From the NCBI GenBank assembly GCA_030062745.1, contig CP099839.1:3291001-3355000 (forward strand): a DNA stretch of 64,000 nucleotides, read 5' to 3'. Of this stretch, positions 10,901-20,446 are shown in pieces. Numbering within the stretch: position 1 is the first letter of the stretch; every line of letters begins with the position of its first letter. The DNA is from Capitulum mitella. Taxonomy: Eukaryota; Arthropoda; Thecostraca; Pollicipedomorpha; Pollicipedidae. The translations under genes and the position numbers were made by a program. A model generated the notes under the pieces. That model was not told the origin of the DNA, ran no database searches, and was given only the letters and a program-made list of their open reading frames with translations.

Positions 10901-13900
10901 TCGTCGCCATCGTGGCCCGCTCGGCCGGCAGGATGGACGCCACCTCCTGGCGGCCCTTGCGGTGGAACGAGACGAAGTCGAGCCGGGCGCCGCGCTGGCC
11001 GTGGCCGAGCAGCGCCCAGCAGAGGTCGACGAAGCGTGGCGGCCGGCACGAGCCGCCCGGCCCGCCCAGCCGCAGGCCGCGCCCGGCCGCGCTCAGGCCG
11101 GCCCGACTGGCGTCGAAGTAGCGCAGGAATCCTGCCGGCGGCGCCCGCCGTCAGACGGCAGCACGCACGCGGCAATCGTGGCGCACCTGCGAGAACGTAT
11201 TCGGTTTGCGTGTCCAACGCGGCTGAATGGTGGAAACCTGGTTTAGTAAGAATAGTAGCAAGCACGGATCTAATAATGCTTTTAGAGTGCGCGTTGAGCA
11301 GCTTGCAGCTCGCATTTTTCACAAGCATCCATGGGTGCACACTGGCGGATCCAAGTGGCTATCTCAGCCATGGCCCCCCAACCACGACTAGGGGGGAGAC
11401 AAATAGCCATTTGGCCCCTAAAGACATGCTCATTTCTACACAAGCAGAGTTCGAAGTCGGTAGACACTCCGAACCCAGCCCACTGCCAGCGTGTCTTCCG
11501 TTCCCCTCCCCGCGCGGTCGTTGACTCGCTGACCCATTCATACCCAGTCCTTGAAGTCCATTCCCCGAACTCACGGCCAGCGTTTGGAAACTCTGGTTTG
11601 GCTACCCCCAAACGGAGTCGCTGGTTTCGCCCCTTGGGCGCAACAGCTCATACGGCAAATTAGACGGTGCGCCTACCAGCTGTAGAGAATATTAACATCA
11701 ACAAAATGATGTTGCGCAGAAAACATTCCTTAAAATTCCCTTTTATCCCACCAGTTTTCAAAACCAGTCCGTTTTGATGCGGGCATTCACAACAACGGGC
11801 AAACCGCCCGCGGAGAAAAACGTCACGCATCGCAGACAAACGTCCATCGGCTCGCAGCCCGGCTGCCAACGGCCAGGCGCCACGCCAGCCCGTCTGAGCC
11901 GCCGAAGCCACCCGCTCCGTCCCGGAGGAGACCGTCACCGCGCAGAGACGACTGCGCCGCGGAGACGCTGCACGGCGCGCGGTCGGCTCCGGACGACGAA
12001 CCTGGCGCCGTCATGTTGAGGCCGTCGAAGTCGTGGTGGTCCGGCTCGTTCCAGGATTCGAAATTCCACGTGCTGACCTCCTCCGGACCGTACCTGGCTG
12101 GAAAGTTCGGCAGGGGCAGGGGCGCAAAGCGGAGCAATCGCTGAGATGGAGTATCAGCGGTGGCGCAGGAATGTGACTGTTACGGACGTGGCTTCCTGAT
12201 GGTGCTGATCTTGACGCCATTATCCGCCCGAACACCGCATATTCGCTTACGACAGCCCCACGAAACCAGCAGCTTTGTTTTCATCTGAACGTCGCGGAAA
12301 TCGTTCCCATACGATGATCCGCAACAGCCCTTATTGCAAGGGTGTCGCCACAGCAAAAGCAAAAGAAATGAGGATATTTTGAGTACTTTATGCAGCGCCC
12401 GTGCTCTAACTTCAAATCGGAGCAAAAGCTCGGAAACACGCTATCCACCGGTCGCGCTTTGGCAGCGTCTACCCTGGCAGCACCATGGAGACTAACAATA
12501 GGCTCGTGCAAAATGCTCACCTATATATCTCCTAGCCACTGCGTGAACAAGATTAGTCCACTTTGTTGTCTGACTGTCGTCAAGGAAGTCAGTGAACTGA
12601 TTTCCAGGATTTCCCATCAGTTCAAAGCCTGGTCGCAGACCGTTTTCAATCAAGGAGTCCAGGAAGGCGTCCAAAAACGTGAAGTTGTAAGGCTCAGCGA
12701 TGCCACCATTTCTGAAAACCGGGATCACATCATTACAGCTTGGTCATATCACATCATTGTCCGGCAAGTCGCAGTCCATCTATTCAGATGAGCCGTCTTA
12801 AAACTCTTGTCGGAGTGTTACGACCACTGAATTTTCTAGCCAGCTTTGAGAAGCAGAACAACTCTTGACTATGAGAACACGTATGTGATAGCGTTTGTCA
12901 TTCTTTTCGTCCTATGTCAGTACCGGTAGCTGTAACAGATTTTCGCAGTCGGCTTATGTGTTGTCAGCGTACAGGGAATGAACGAAAACATTCGCCACAG
13001 GGCTTCTATTGAGCACCATGTTTCATGAGGTCACTTGAATTCGTAAGACTGCTGTGATATCATGGGCTGTGTTTCCGCTTTTCTGTTCGCGTTTGCAACA
13101 GAATGATAGCGCAACAGGCGTTATGAATGACACATTTTGCCAAGGTCTGCCAAGTCGCAGATACGGGAAAAAGATCGGACGGCGGACAGTCAGCTGACAT
13201 TGTGTGACCTGTAGGCAACAGGTCCACTTCGGGGCACGTTGACCCATTTTAGCATTGATGCAGTGGTGGAGATGCTGATGCGCCATGAGCAGGGGTGTAA
13301 CTTTGTATACCTATGGTATGAAGTTTTCCATACCAAAGGAAATTACTGGTATGGAATTCCATGCCAGTATCTTGACGGGTTCGCGTGTTTTCTTGCTTCA
13401 CAAAATAAAGTATTGTAAATACGTTATCGATGGTACATTTTAGGGTTACACGAATTTATTTTGCAATACCAATATTTTTTCCAAGTCCTACAACCATGGC
13501 AATGAGAGGTTTCCAAACATAAGACGTCCAGATACGTAACATATCAACTATTAATATAATTCAAGAGATTATTCGTAAAACAGCCAAGCGCAACGCCATG
13601 TACCCAACGCCATGTAGATCACATGTCAGGTGACAGCCTCCATAGCCATCAAAACGGAGCCATGACAGCGAATTTTGTCGAGCGTCTCCAAAACAGGTTA
13701 CTAACTCCCTTGATCGCTAGATACCAGAAATAACACAACCACCGGCATGACCCGTACGGCTGAAGGGATGTAGAAGCTATCATGAAGCTTTCCCCCTCAA
13801 CTTACAGGCATTTACATCACGGTGAATTCCAGGAAAGCGGGGAGAATCCGCTCCACCGGACGGACCCAACGGCGAACAGAAGGCCAGTCTCACCCGAGCT

Positions 13901-15084
13901 TGACCAGGTCGAGTAGCCAGTGCACACGGACCTGCTCCAGCCCCCTCCAGGGCAGCCCACCAATCAAGGCCAGGCTGGTGGTGACGTCATGGTTCACCAG
14001 CTGACTCGGGTCTTGGTGAGGGTCCGGAGGGCTGCACGCAGGAAACGTCTCGATAAGCTTCTCAGCGACAGGCACTGAAACGGCCCCAGCTCATGAAAAT
14101 CCAAGAGGTTCGCCTATGCCCGAACGCTGGTTTTCCACCGGATTTCAGCCTCTTCGTGACGTCCTTTCAGAAATTTACGCATGTTTTTAAAAGAAATGTT
14201 TGGAAAACAAAATATATGCACTTTTCAATCCGAAAAGGGGCAAAAAGACATGTTAGCCCCTTTTTTCCAACGAAAGGGGGTCATGGCCCAGACGCCTCCA
14301 ACGTCTCCTGGATCCGCCAGTGGCGGTGCAATAGCACACACCATTACACATTAATATTCGGCCGCCTGCCGAATTGTCCTCGTACTCGGTGTCTGACCAT
14401 TTATCCAATATCAGGCAACCAAGAGTGCCCCCCCCCTCAGCCCAGCGATGCACAGAATCATACGTTAACGCCAAGAATATAGAAAGCAAGTCGTCGTACT
14501 TCCTGCTAAGAAAAGGAAACAAATGCAGAGAAACGTGAAAAACAGAGCAGTGTTATTCTTAGGTGCAAAGATAACTGGAAGAAGTCATAGTCATAGCCAG
14601 CTCATGACTACCCGCTTTATCGATGCATTATAAAACTACATATCAGTGAATAGAGGAGACGATAAGGAACGTGACTGCGTTTGTTTTATCGCCCTAGTTA
14701 AACTAAAAACTGAAAAAAACAGCGCATCGAAAGCACGCATTTCTCCAGGAACAATGGCAAACCGGCGAACTGGAAACTCATTTGAGGCGTTAAATTCATC
14801 CACCGCTCGGAGAACAAAACCACCGACGGGAAGTCACAAAAAATAGAGAAGTATGAGCGATTTTCATCACATAACGGCAATAGCCTGGGGCGCAGGTACC
14901 CGGAAAGCTTTCGTTAAAAGCTGAACATCCTTAAGCCAGCCTCGTCTCACTCACTATAAAAGGACTGTTATGCCAAATGCCATTCTTTATCAGTAATGTG
15001 ACTTGATACCAGTACTTCGCGTGAAAAGTCAGTATCAGCGACAAACCACGCAGATCAACACCCTGTAATTCTTGGAATCGCAAG

Positions 15085-15146
<62 letters not shown>

Positions 15147-15891
15147 CTCTTGAAATTATATATTTTCTTGGCAGAAAATATTGGGTGGACCCAAGCCAAC
15201 ATTGGGTGGGCCCAAATACCTCCAGTTCTGATTGGTCCATCCGACGGTTTACGTCCTTGGTCCGATCATGTAACCGTTTCCTGTTGGTCGTTATCACGTC
15301 ATTTCTGTACATCTTGGCCCGGATCGTTTCCGTTTGTGGGGAATGCAAAAAGCGGGCCGTTCGTTGTCGCGTAAGCTTCTGTTCTCTTGAACTCGTAGCT
15401 GAAGTGTCTCTGCGTAAGGTGCGTGTTGGAGCAGGTGATTGATTGTGTGACTGTGTCGTGAACGGGGGCAGGAACTCTTCATTAGTTGGGGTGGCGGGGA
15501 CAACGATGCATTTTGGGTGAATTTTTTTTCCAGTCAACGCCAAGGATCAATGAAGAAATAAAAAAAAGTTGGGGAGGACAGCCACTCCCCGTGCCGTACC
15601 CCCCGCTTCCTCCGTCCCTGGTGTCGTGAGTAGAAGTTTTGGACTTGAAGATTTCTCTTCGGTTGAACCGCGATAAGGACTGCTGGTACGAGCGAGGTCG
15701 TCACTAGTATAACTGTCACATAAGGCAGGGGCGTCGATTTCTGTAAGTGATTGGGGGCCGAGCCGACAACCTAACCTCCCCCAAATGTAGGTTTCTCAGC
15801 GGCTTTAGCCCACTTTATTTTGACCAACGGAAATTTATGAGTTTTTTTGTTACTATTTATCAAATAAAAAATCGTACTTATCCCCATTCAT

Positions 15892-15959
<68 letters not shown>

Positions 15960-17249
15960 ACATATATATACGTATGAATGGGGATAAGTACAATTTTTTT
16001 ATCTGATAAATAGTAACAAAAAAACTCATAAGTTCCTGTTGTATATATATATATAAGATAGACAGATGCATCGCTTTAGGCTTTGTTGTTTATTTCCTGC
16101 CTATCTCTTATACACTGCGGCCGATTTTTCGCTACTATTACTCATTTCCCTCCAAAACGGGCGGAAGATATTGGGTGGGCCCAAACCAACATTGGGTGGG
16201 CCCAAATCAACATTGGGCGGGCCAGGGCCATCTCAGAAGAATATGAATCGACACCCCTGACATAAGGAGCCAGAAATCTGCTACACTCTCCCCTTCTTGT
16301 GTACTTTTGTTTGCATTTGCCCCGTTTGCTGCTGTTTTTTGTTTGAGATCCCTATCTCAGCCAGCTATCCCAAATAGGACCCATGTGGGCTAAATGTAGG
16401 GCAAGTGGGCTTATGTGGGCATGGGCTGCAGGTGGGCTGGTATCTGGGCTCCATATGGGACCCAGATGGACTGTCCATATTTTATCATGTTCTTTTGATA
16501 CGCCTGGAATATTTGCGTTTTCTGCTTCCTCGTTGCGTACTACGCGAATAATCTTCACAGACACGGAGAATGGAATGAATACTAATGTGGGCTACATATG
16601 GGCTACATGTGGGCCAGCTGAGCTCATGTCAACAAGGGATGCAGGCAGGCCTGTATTTGGGCCCCATATAGGACCCAGGTGAGCTGCCCATATGTTATCA
16701 TTCTTTTGATACGTCTGGGATATTTCCGATTTGTGCTCCCTCGTTGCGTAATACCCGCTTATTCTTTACAAATGCCAGAAAGGAATGAGTGTAAATGTGG
16801 GCTCCATATTGGAGGTAGCGTCATACCCGAGTGTTCAGTTCAGAATGTCATCCGAAACATGGTGAAACGTTGAAATACCTGAAGGACAGTAATAGAAAGC
16901 TTTATCATTCAATTCATAGAGCAAAAAAAAATGAAATGAGAAAAATGCATCATTATTAAACGAAGCATGGTATAAGGGAGAGTTGTTCTCAAATTACATA
17001 TTCTGTAACAGGCCTCCACAACTCATAGAGCACTTCCGGCCTTCGTTTTACCCCGATATTTGCTTTGCACCAGGACACAGTGAAGCGTCATTACCAGAAG
17101 CCGGTGGACGTCCAGAAGTGCGGCAATTCCGCCACCGTAGCCCCGGCATCGACGGCTATCCTCACTGGCGGCGGGGCGGCGGAGGACGCGACAGCCAGCG
17201 CCACCAGCGGCCAAACTGCGCACCATCGAGGTGGCGCCACGATCGCCAT
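3821..17249 (-). CDS. IDUA: Alpha-L-iduronidase, 11 exons
   Basis: Lysosomal glycoside hydrolase of family GH39 that removes terminal iduronic acid from dermatan and heparan sulfate. Exons (minus strand): 17249-17095, 14031-13894, 12711-12521, 12097-12002, 11131-10855, 10492-10286, 10086-9961, 9372-9275, 8927-8800, 8542-8340, 3924-3821. All junctions are GT-AG and keep phase. About 574 aa are encoded to the last donor, or 621 aa if exon 11 is read to the stop at 3678; the human enzyme has 653. The acid/base Glu is about residue 179 (SWNEPDHH) and the nucleophile Glu about residue 287 (FNDEADP). A short hydrophobic leader fits a signal peptide. The loop before [10 protein letters not shown] is roughly ten residues shorter than in vertebrates. 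A final exon after 3821 may exist but was not found. Confidence 0.93.
3925..4850. other. IDUA intron 10, proximal part
   Basis: Contains a short GGTCT tandem (about 4008-4030) and a GC-rich patch at 4430-4760. The patch has weak plus-strand exon signals (see 4617-4687). Nothing else is supported. Confidence 0.4.
4617..4687 (+). CDS. Possible terminal exon of an unknown plus-strand gene
   Basis: The acceptor CTCCGGCAG is followed by a 23-codon frame ([20 protein letters not shown], then EG) ending in TGA. A donor CCG/GTGAGT at 4479, preceded by VGLDVSWLS, is in compatible phase. No homologue is recognised, and no further upstream exon was found. It may be chance in GC-rich DNA. Confidence 0.18.
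4851..4994. repeat. (AGC)n(AGT)n microsatellite
   Basis: About 13 AGC units followed by about 34 AGT units with a few interruptions. It forms the 3' tail of the minus-strand LINE fragment. In the other duplication copy only a degenerate remnant is left (about 61948-61982). Confidence 0.95.
4851..5715 (-). mobile_element. Non-LTR retrotransposon 3' fragment (RT C-terminus plus microsatellite tail)
   Basis: Minus-strand open frame from about 5705 to 5087. It encodes the region after the RT palm of a CR1/Jockey-like element: [52 protein letters not shown], then [18 protein letters not shown], the usual C-terminal signature. No YADD motif or endonuclease is present, so it is 5' truncated. The 3' end on this strand reads CTTTAATAAA and passes directly into (CTA)n(CTG)n at 4994-4851, as in LINEs with microsatellite tails. 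A shorter copy lies at 61945-62520. Confidence 0.85.
5716..6305. repeat. Duplicated block with a dispersed repeat (family D)
   Basis: Shared with 62521-63085. Within it, 5905-6100 (GCGCGGGAACTCCTCC through CAACTCTCAAAGG to a C-rich end) resembles 15470-15625, 18880-19025, 37785-37940 and 62712-62890. These share the order 'GGGAACTCCTCC, CAGTCAACGC, AAAAAAGT, C-rich'. No coding content was seen. Confidence 0.6.
6306..6735. other. IDUA intron 10: degraded repeat sequence
   Basis: Begins with AGGCGTAGCCAGGATTCCGC and contains GGGCGGATCCAGGATTTCGC. Both look like MITE termini (families A and C), but complete boundaries were not found. Poly-C and poly-T runs are at 6685-6718. Confidence 0.45.
6740..7215. 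repeat. Degenerate short tandem repeat
   Basis: Irregular repetition of a 20-27 bp unit around GGCAGTCTCAGGGGCACSTC. Clear copies are near 6855, 6880, 7095 and 7115. Units are strongly diverged. Confidence 0.6.
7216..8339. other. IDUA intron 10, distal part
   Basis: No exon, element boundary or clear repeat was recognised apart from a C-run at 7778-7790. Confidence 0.5.
8340..8542 (-). CDS. IDUA: IDUA exon 10
   Basis: 203 nt, GC-rich. It encodes [20 protein letters not shown], then [17 protein letters not shown], the start of the C-terminal fibronectin-like domain. The acceptor is CCTGCGGCAG and the donor GTGGGA. The open frames on the plus strand here are shadows. Confidence 0.92.
8800..8927 (-). 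CDS. IDUA: IDUA exon 9
   Basis: 128 nt. It encodes [20 protein letters not shown] and [20 protein letters not shown], aligning with the conserved Y-x-x-x-Y-V-x-D-N and PV(F/Y)PT motifs. The acceptor is GTGCTGTCCAG and the donor GTAGAG, phase 0. Confidence 0.93.
9275..9372 (-). CDS. IDUA: IDUA exon 8
   Basis: 98 nt. It encodes [20 protein letters not shown] and [12 protein letters not shown], a beta-strand segment aligning with the 'VLIY' strand of the family. The acceptor was taken after GCGGGAG; the following CAG three bases downstream would put a stop in frame. The donor is GTACGT. This is the least conserved internal exon. Confidence 0.8.
9961..10086 (-). CDS. IDUA: IDUA exon 7
   Basis: 126 nt. 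It encodes [20 protein letters not shown] and [17 protein letters not shown], matching the segment after the catalytic barrel. The acceptor is CCGGGACAG and the donor GTTCGC. Confidence 0.93.
10286..10492 (-). CDS. IDUA: IDUA exon 6 (nucleophile)
   Basis: 207 nt. It begins by completing Asp and then Glu of the nucleophile motif (DEADPEKGW), followed by [17 protein letters not shown] and [20 protein letters not shown]. It ends at the donor GTACAC in phase 2. Confidence 0.96.
10855..11131 (-). CDS. IDUA: IDUA exon 5
   Basis: 277 nt, very GC-rich. It encodes [20 protein letters not shown], then [29 protein letters not shown] and PVFND, all aligned with IDUA. The donor GTGAGC splits the Asp codon immediately before the nucleophile Glu. 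The long open frame on the same strand in another register (11340-10624) is a shadow of this exon. Confidence 0.96.
11339..11640. repeat. Dispersed repeat family C, copy C1 (IDUA intron 4)
   Basis: Starts CACTGGCGGATCCAAGTGG and ends GTCGCTGGTTTCGCCCCTTG, an imperfect inverted terminal pair. The interior GCCATTTGGCCCCTAAAGAC and AGCAGAGTTCGAAGT recur at 24298-24533 (reverse) and 50830-51085. It is non-coding and probably another MITE family; the target duplication is not clear. Confidence 0.65.
12002..12097 (-). CDS. IDUA: IDUA exon 4 (catalytic acid/base)
   Basis: 96 nt. It encodes [20 protein letters not shown] followed by DFDGLNMT. The Glu of WNEP corresponds to the family's acid/base residue. 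The acceptor is AACTTTCCAG and the donor CCAG/GTTCGT. Confidence 0.96.
12521..12711 (-). CDS. IDUA: IDUA exon 3
   Basis: 191 nt between a GGTTTTCAG acceptor and a GTGAGC donor. It encodes [20 protein letters not shown] and [16 protein letters not shown], strongly conserved in the family, ending in ARRYI just before the catalytic-acid exon. Confidence 0.95.
12712..13893. other. IDUA intron 2
   Basis: No further exon is needed for phase. At 13290-13460 the sequence CAGGGGTGTAACTTTGTATA and repeated GGTATGGAATTCCAT-like palindromic text suggests a degenerate hAT-type MITE, but I could not define its right end. Confidence 0.4.
13894..14031 (-). CDS. IDUA: IDUA exon 2
   Basis: 138 nt, phase 2 in and 2 out. 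The acceptor TTTCCTGCGTGCAG completes a TGC codon, giving GFC-PPDP as in the family. The exon then encodes [20 protein letters not shown] and LLDLVK, the first beta/alpha elements of the barrel. The donor is GTGAGA. A second possible acceptor upstream at 14075 is out of phase with exon 1. Confidence 0.93.
14032..15084. other. IDUA intron 1, proximal part
   Basis: A family C-like piece at about 14265-14345 ends CCTGGATCCGCCAGTGG. The remainder to 15084 shows no recognisable element or exon. Confidence 0.45.
15085..15225 (-). mobile_element. Family B MITE fragment
   Basis: An (AT)n tract (15087-15144) is followed by GGCAGAAAATATTGGGTGG and two tandem TTGGGTGGGCCCAA-type motifs. This is the signature end of family B in reverse orientation. 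Terminal repeats and target duplication are missing. Confidence 0.7.
15226..15717. other. IDUA intron 1: unassigned DNA with a family D fragment
   Basis: 15470-15625 resembles family D (GGAACTCTTCATTAG, GCATTTTGGGTGAATT, CAGTCAACGCCAAGGATCAA). No exon was seen. Confidence 0.4.
15726..16259 (-). mobile_element. hAT-type MITE, family B, copy B3
   Basis: 534-bp element with ends CAGGGGCGTCGATTTCTGT and ATGAATCGACACCCCTG and the perfect 8-bp target duplication ACATAAGG (15718-15725 and 16260-16267). The signature tandem TTGGGTGGGCCCAAACCAAC lies at 16173-16220, so it is in the opposite orientation to B1. Internally, an inverted repeat of about 58 bp (15836-15893 against 15970-16031) flanks (AT)n(GT)n. 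Confidence 0.95.
16376..16830. repeat. About 205-bp tandem duplication, 2.2 units
   Basis: Unit 1 starts near 16376 and unit 2 near 16578. Both carry a CCATATGGGACCCAGRTGGA-like segment, TATTTTATCATTCTTTTGATACG, CTTCCTCGTTGCGTAMTACS and GGAATGAATACTAATGTGGG. A third partial unit ends near 16812. It is non-coding within IDUA intron 1. Confidence 0.8.
17095..17249 (-). CDS. IDUA: IDUA exon 1
   Basis: ATG at 17249; 51 codons plus 2 bases, ending at a GTAATG donor. It encodes a hydrophobic leader ([13 protein letters not shown]) and the start of the mature enzyme ([20 protein letters not shown]), which aligns with the conserved FWRSTGF region. No more upstream in-frame start was chosen, because the leader already has signal-peptide character. 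Confidence 0.85.
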
Positions 17250-17349
17250 CGCCGGCTTCGACCAGGCTGAGGATCAGGGACAGACGGACGCCGGGACCGA
17301 ACGGACGCATCAGCAGTGACGTCGCAGCAATCAGGTACAACACAGTGGC

Positions 17350-18652
17350 AGCCATCGGACAGAGGTCAGTTTTTATGACCAGGTTTTTTGCTTTCTGTCG
17401 ATTAGACTTTACGTCGAAATCCTCCAGAAGGCATCACTGCCTAACTCAGACGTTTTATTGCAATTGTCACAAGCTCTTGAGGCCTCATGGGAGGGCCCAA
17501 ACTTTGTGTGATAAGGTGCATCCCACACTTCACGAAGAGTCAGCGTTATGCCTATGGCGTTGCATGGAAAGAATTGCACTCGAAGTGATATCCCCATAAT
17601 TCTCGAGCATCCTCAGTAATTTTGGGAACGTCCCGCTTTTGGTGGTTTCCGCGTGTCATAATGTAGTGAGTGCAACTCGGATTAGCTCCAGCACCGATTA
17701 TCGACCAGTTTCCTTTCAGAGTTTTGTACAGTCTTCTCAGACGTTTCACTTCGGAATGACCGAAACTGGCGAGTGACATGTCCATTGTCCAGTACATTGG
17801 TTTATACTTCAGAAGCTATAAAAGCTGACATACGAGATTTACAGGAGTTTTCAAACCAAACGTGACAATGTTCGTCGTGACGCTCGTAACGACTGCCCAG
17901 CAGTGTGACTCGAAACACACTGAGGCTCGTTGAAACTGGTGTTGGCTGCTGAACAGTAATCGACAATCAGCCACCTTGCGTGCAGCATTTGTCTATCCTG
18001 CTATCCTCACCTCAGTGGTCCAAAGCAGCGAGGCCACCACACGGCCAGCCAGCGGGCAGAAACCAGCGCGGACAGGCCGCCCACCGCCCGTCCGGTCGCA
18101 CACTTGGCGCCTCGGTGTGTATACGAGCGCAGACAGACAATCAAACGCGGGCAGGGTCAGCGCCATCACTGCAGATGTAAACACGGCCAGTCCAGTCTCT
18201 TGATCGGTCGGCCGGGAAGTGCAGGTCTCGTCTGGTCCGCACACGTCGAAACAGAGCATGCGCGTGGGAAAAGAATCTCGTGTGACTAACAGTATGACAT
18301 TGCTGAGACAATACATCTTTTCATGCGTTGCTACAGAGGTATTTTCGGGTTTTAGCGATGAGCCGGACTGTTGCAAGGAAACATCGCCGCCTGTGACGCG
18401 GGCTGCCATGGGGAGCGGACTAGAGTACGAAACCAACAAGGCATCCGAAGGAAAAGACAGCGCCGTCTGCCCAACAGAGACCTGCCTCCAGAGCGGAATA
18501 CTGGACCGTTTGACATCAGGGACTGCCTCCGGAGCGGAATACTGGACCGTCTGACACCAGAGACCTGCGGCGGCATGGTTGATGGTCGTACGACCAACCT
18601 GTCGATCGGAACTTCGAGGGATGCGGATTTTTTCACCAATGGCGGGGTGTGC
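17350..18652. other. Region upstream of IDUA
   Basis: Contains a candidate minus-strand exon (18011-18166). At 18480-18575 there are two to three copies of a roughly 44-bp repeat built on GCGGAATACTGGACCGT. No promoter motif for IDUA could be singled out. Confidence 0.4.
18011..18166 (-). CDS. Candidate first exon of an unknown gene
   Basis: ATG at 18166 opens 52 codons (MALTLPAFDCLSALVYTPRR and GRVVASLLWTTE at the end), terminating exactly at a consensus CTGAG/GTGAGG donor. I recognise no family, and no matching downstream exon was found before IDUA exon 1, which has its own start. It could be a shadow or an unrelated upstream exon. Confidence 0.2.
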
Positions 18653-18653
18653 A

Positions 18654-18697
<44 letters not shown>

Positions 18698-18739
18698 GTA
18701 TATGCATATATATCATATATATATGATATATATATATGC

Positions 18740-18801
<62 letters not shown>

Positions 18802-18828
18802 ATATGTATGTACATAAACATGCGTCAT
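18653..18828. repeat. (CA)n(TA)n compound microsatellite
   Basis: Starts with about 13 CA units, then long TA/TG tracts with internal ATATCATATATATATGATAT symmetry. The long open frames over it are low-complexity artefacts. Confidence 0.95.
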
Positions 18829-18879
18829 ATATACAAAAAAGTTCGTGGCATCCCTTTTCTTGCTTGCGTTCAGCAGCAA

Positions 18880-19025
18880 CCGCCCGGAACTCCTCCACAG
18901 TTGAGGGGGCCAGGAAGCATTTGGGGTCAGTTCTTTCCAGTCAGCGCCCATAGGATCAATGTTAAGTTTCAAAAAAGTCAGGGCGGGCTGCCTCCCCCTT
19001 GACGCCCTCCCCCTTCCCTCGTTCT
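18880..19025. repeat. Dispersed repeat family D copy
   Basis: CGGAACTCCTCCACAGTTGA, CCAGTCAGCGCCCATAGGA and TCAATGTTAAGTTTCAAAAA are shared with the copy at 37785-37940. Confidence 0.65.
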
Positions 19026-19925
19026 TGTTCAGTAGGAATATCTCGCCTGGCGCGTTACCACACTTAAAGTTTGCTTTACAGGAATCGTGTTGTCTTATTC
19101 TTGTACTCAGCCTTTTGGACAACGCCTAGATATGTGTGCTATTTCCTCAATATTTAATGATGCGCATTCATTTCACTTCCATCGCGTGGATTTTTCTTCG
19201 ACATGGAAAACAGACTCGTAACAGCATGAATCATGTACGTAGTTAATAAGTGTAAATAAAGCGAAATGCCGGGAACCTCAGCAATTCAATGCCTCGTCAA
19301 ACGTACAGGCCATGAGGAGAACGTGCGGTGTCTGGCTGTCTTTAACAATGGCTTTGTAAAGCAAATTTTAGGCATTCGCAAGTTCAGCATTGCAATATAT
19401 GCTAAGAGAAACCAACCTTTGTACTTCTCCAAGTGTCCAAAGACGTATTGTTTGGTGTTGCGCGTTTCATTCCGTATTGCAGTAATTCTAGGTTTAAGGT
19501 AATGCTCGGAGTGTCTAGCAGAGTCTGAAGCCTGTTTTACTTGAAACTAAACGTTTTCTAGATACATGAACAGCTCCAGTTGGCTCATGTTCAAGTGCCG
19601 TTTTGAAACAAACTGGCGCACCTTTTCCCGTAATATATTTCCACTTTTCTTATCAACACATCACCTGGATTCTTATAAACCAAACAAACATCAATCGAAG
19701 TATTCCAAACCGACAACACGAATGAAAACACGGCACAGTTGGTTAACCTTTTGTGTGCGTACAAGTAGTCCGCAAGGTCGCCAGAAAAAAGACGATGTAA
19801 CATGGAGGCAAGCATTCTCCTTGAACGATGTGTTTCGTTCAGCGGGGCTGGCCTTCTCCAGACCAGGACTATCAGAATGCCATAGAAAGCTGTTGCACTA
19901 CACCGCCGGCGGAGATCACGTGCAT
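19026..19925. other. Intergenic, nothing recognised
   Basis: No exon, repeat boundary or polyadenylation signal could be tied to the minus-strand gene ending at 19926. The long plus-strand open frame starting at 19566 continues into antisense of that gene and is judged a shadow. Confidence 0.5.
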
Positions 19926-20446
19926 CTAATCGCGGTGCGGCCTGCGTCGCGCACGCGGCATACCCCGCATTCCCCGCATACCCGGCATGCCCCGCATACC
20001 CGGCATACCCTGCATGCCCGGCATGCCGCCGGCGGTCACGGCCGGCAGCTGGGGTTGCCCGGCGCCGACGAACACGGCTCCTCCGGGGCCCGCCTTGCCG
20101 GGCCGCAGCAGCGGGCCCGCGTGCCGGGACGTCGCCGCCACGACGTTGTCGCCGCCGAAGGTGCCCGTGCCGCGCACGGCGCCCTGCACGCCGACGTTGG
20201 CCGTGGCGCCCAGGCCCAGGTTGGTAGCGACGTGGCCGACGGGCCCGGCGGGGCCGACCAGGTGCCCGGCCTGGGCCAACCGCTGGCCGGCCGCCGCCGA
20301 GCCGGACGCCGCGTTGGTGAGCGCCGCGTTGCGGGCGACGCCGCGGCTGGAGGCGGCGCCCCGCGCGGAGACCTGGCCCAGCCGGCCGCGGGTCTGCGTC
20401 ACCACCGAGCCCGTCTGGCGGAAGTCGCCGTGACCGGCCGAAGCAC
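19926..20446 (-). CDS. Ala/Gly-rich secreted protein, exon 2
   Basis: 521 nt from the acceptor at 20447 to a TAG stop. It encodes GDFRQTGSVVTQTRGRLGQ onward, the Ala/Gly core and the MPGM tandem repeats. Confidence 0.68.

Noticed and set aside
10624-11340. 238-codon minus-strand frame
   Set aside because: Out-of-register shadow of IDUA exon 5, caused by high GC; the homologous frame is a different one.
14032-14074. Starting IDUA exon 2 at the TTTCAG at 14075
   Set aside because: Open frame, but phase does not match exon 1, and the 14032 acceptor restores the conserved GFC-PP junction.
18352-19122. 256-codon Tyr/Ile-rich frame
   Set aside because: Runs through a CA/TA microsatellite; low-complexity artefact.
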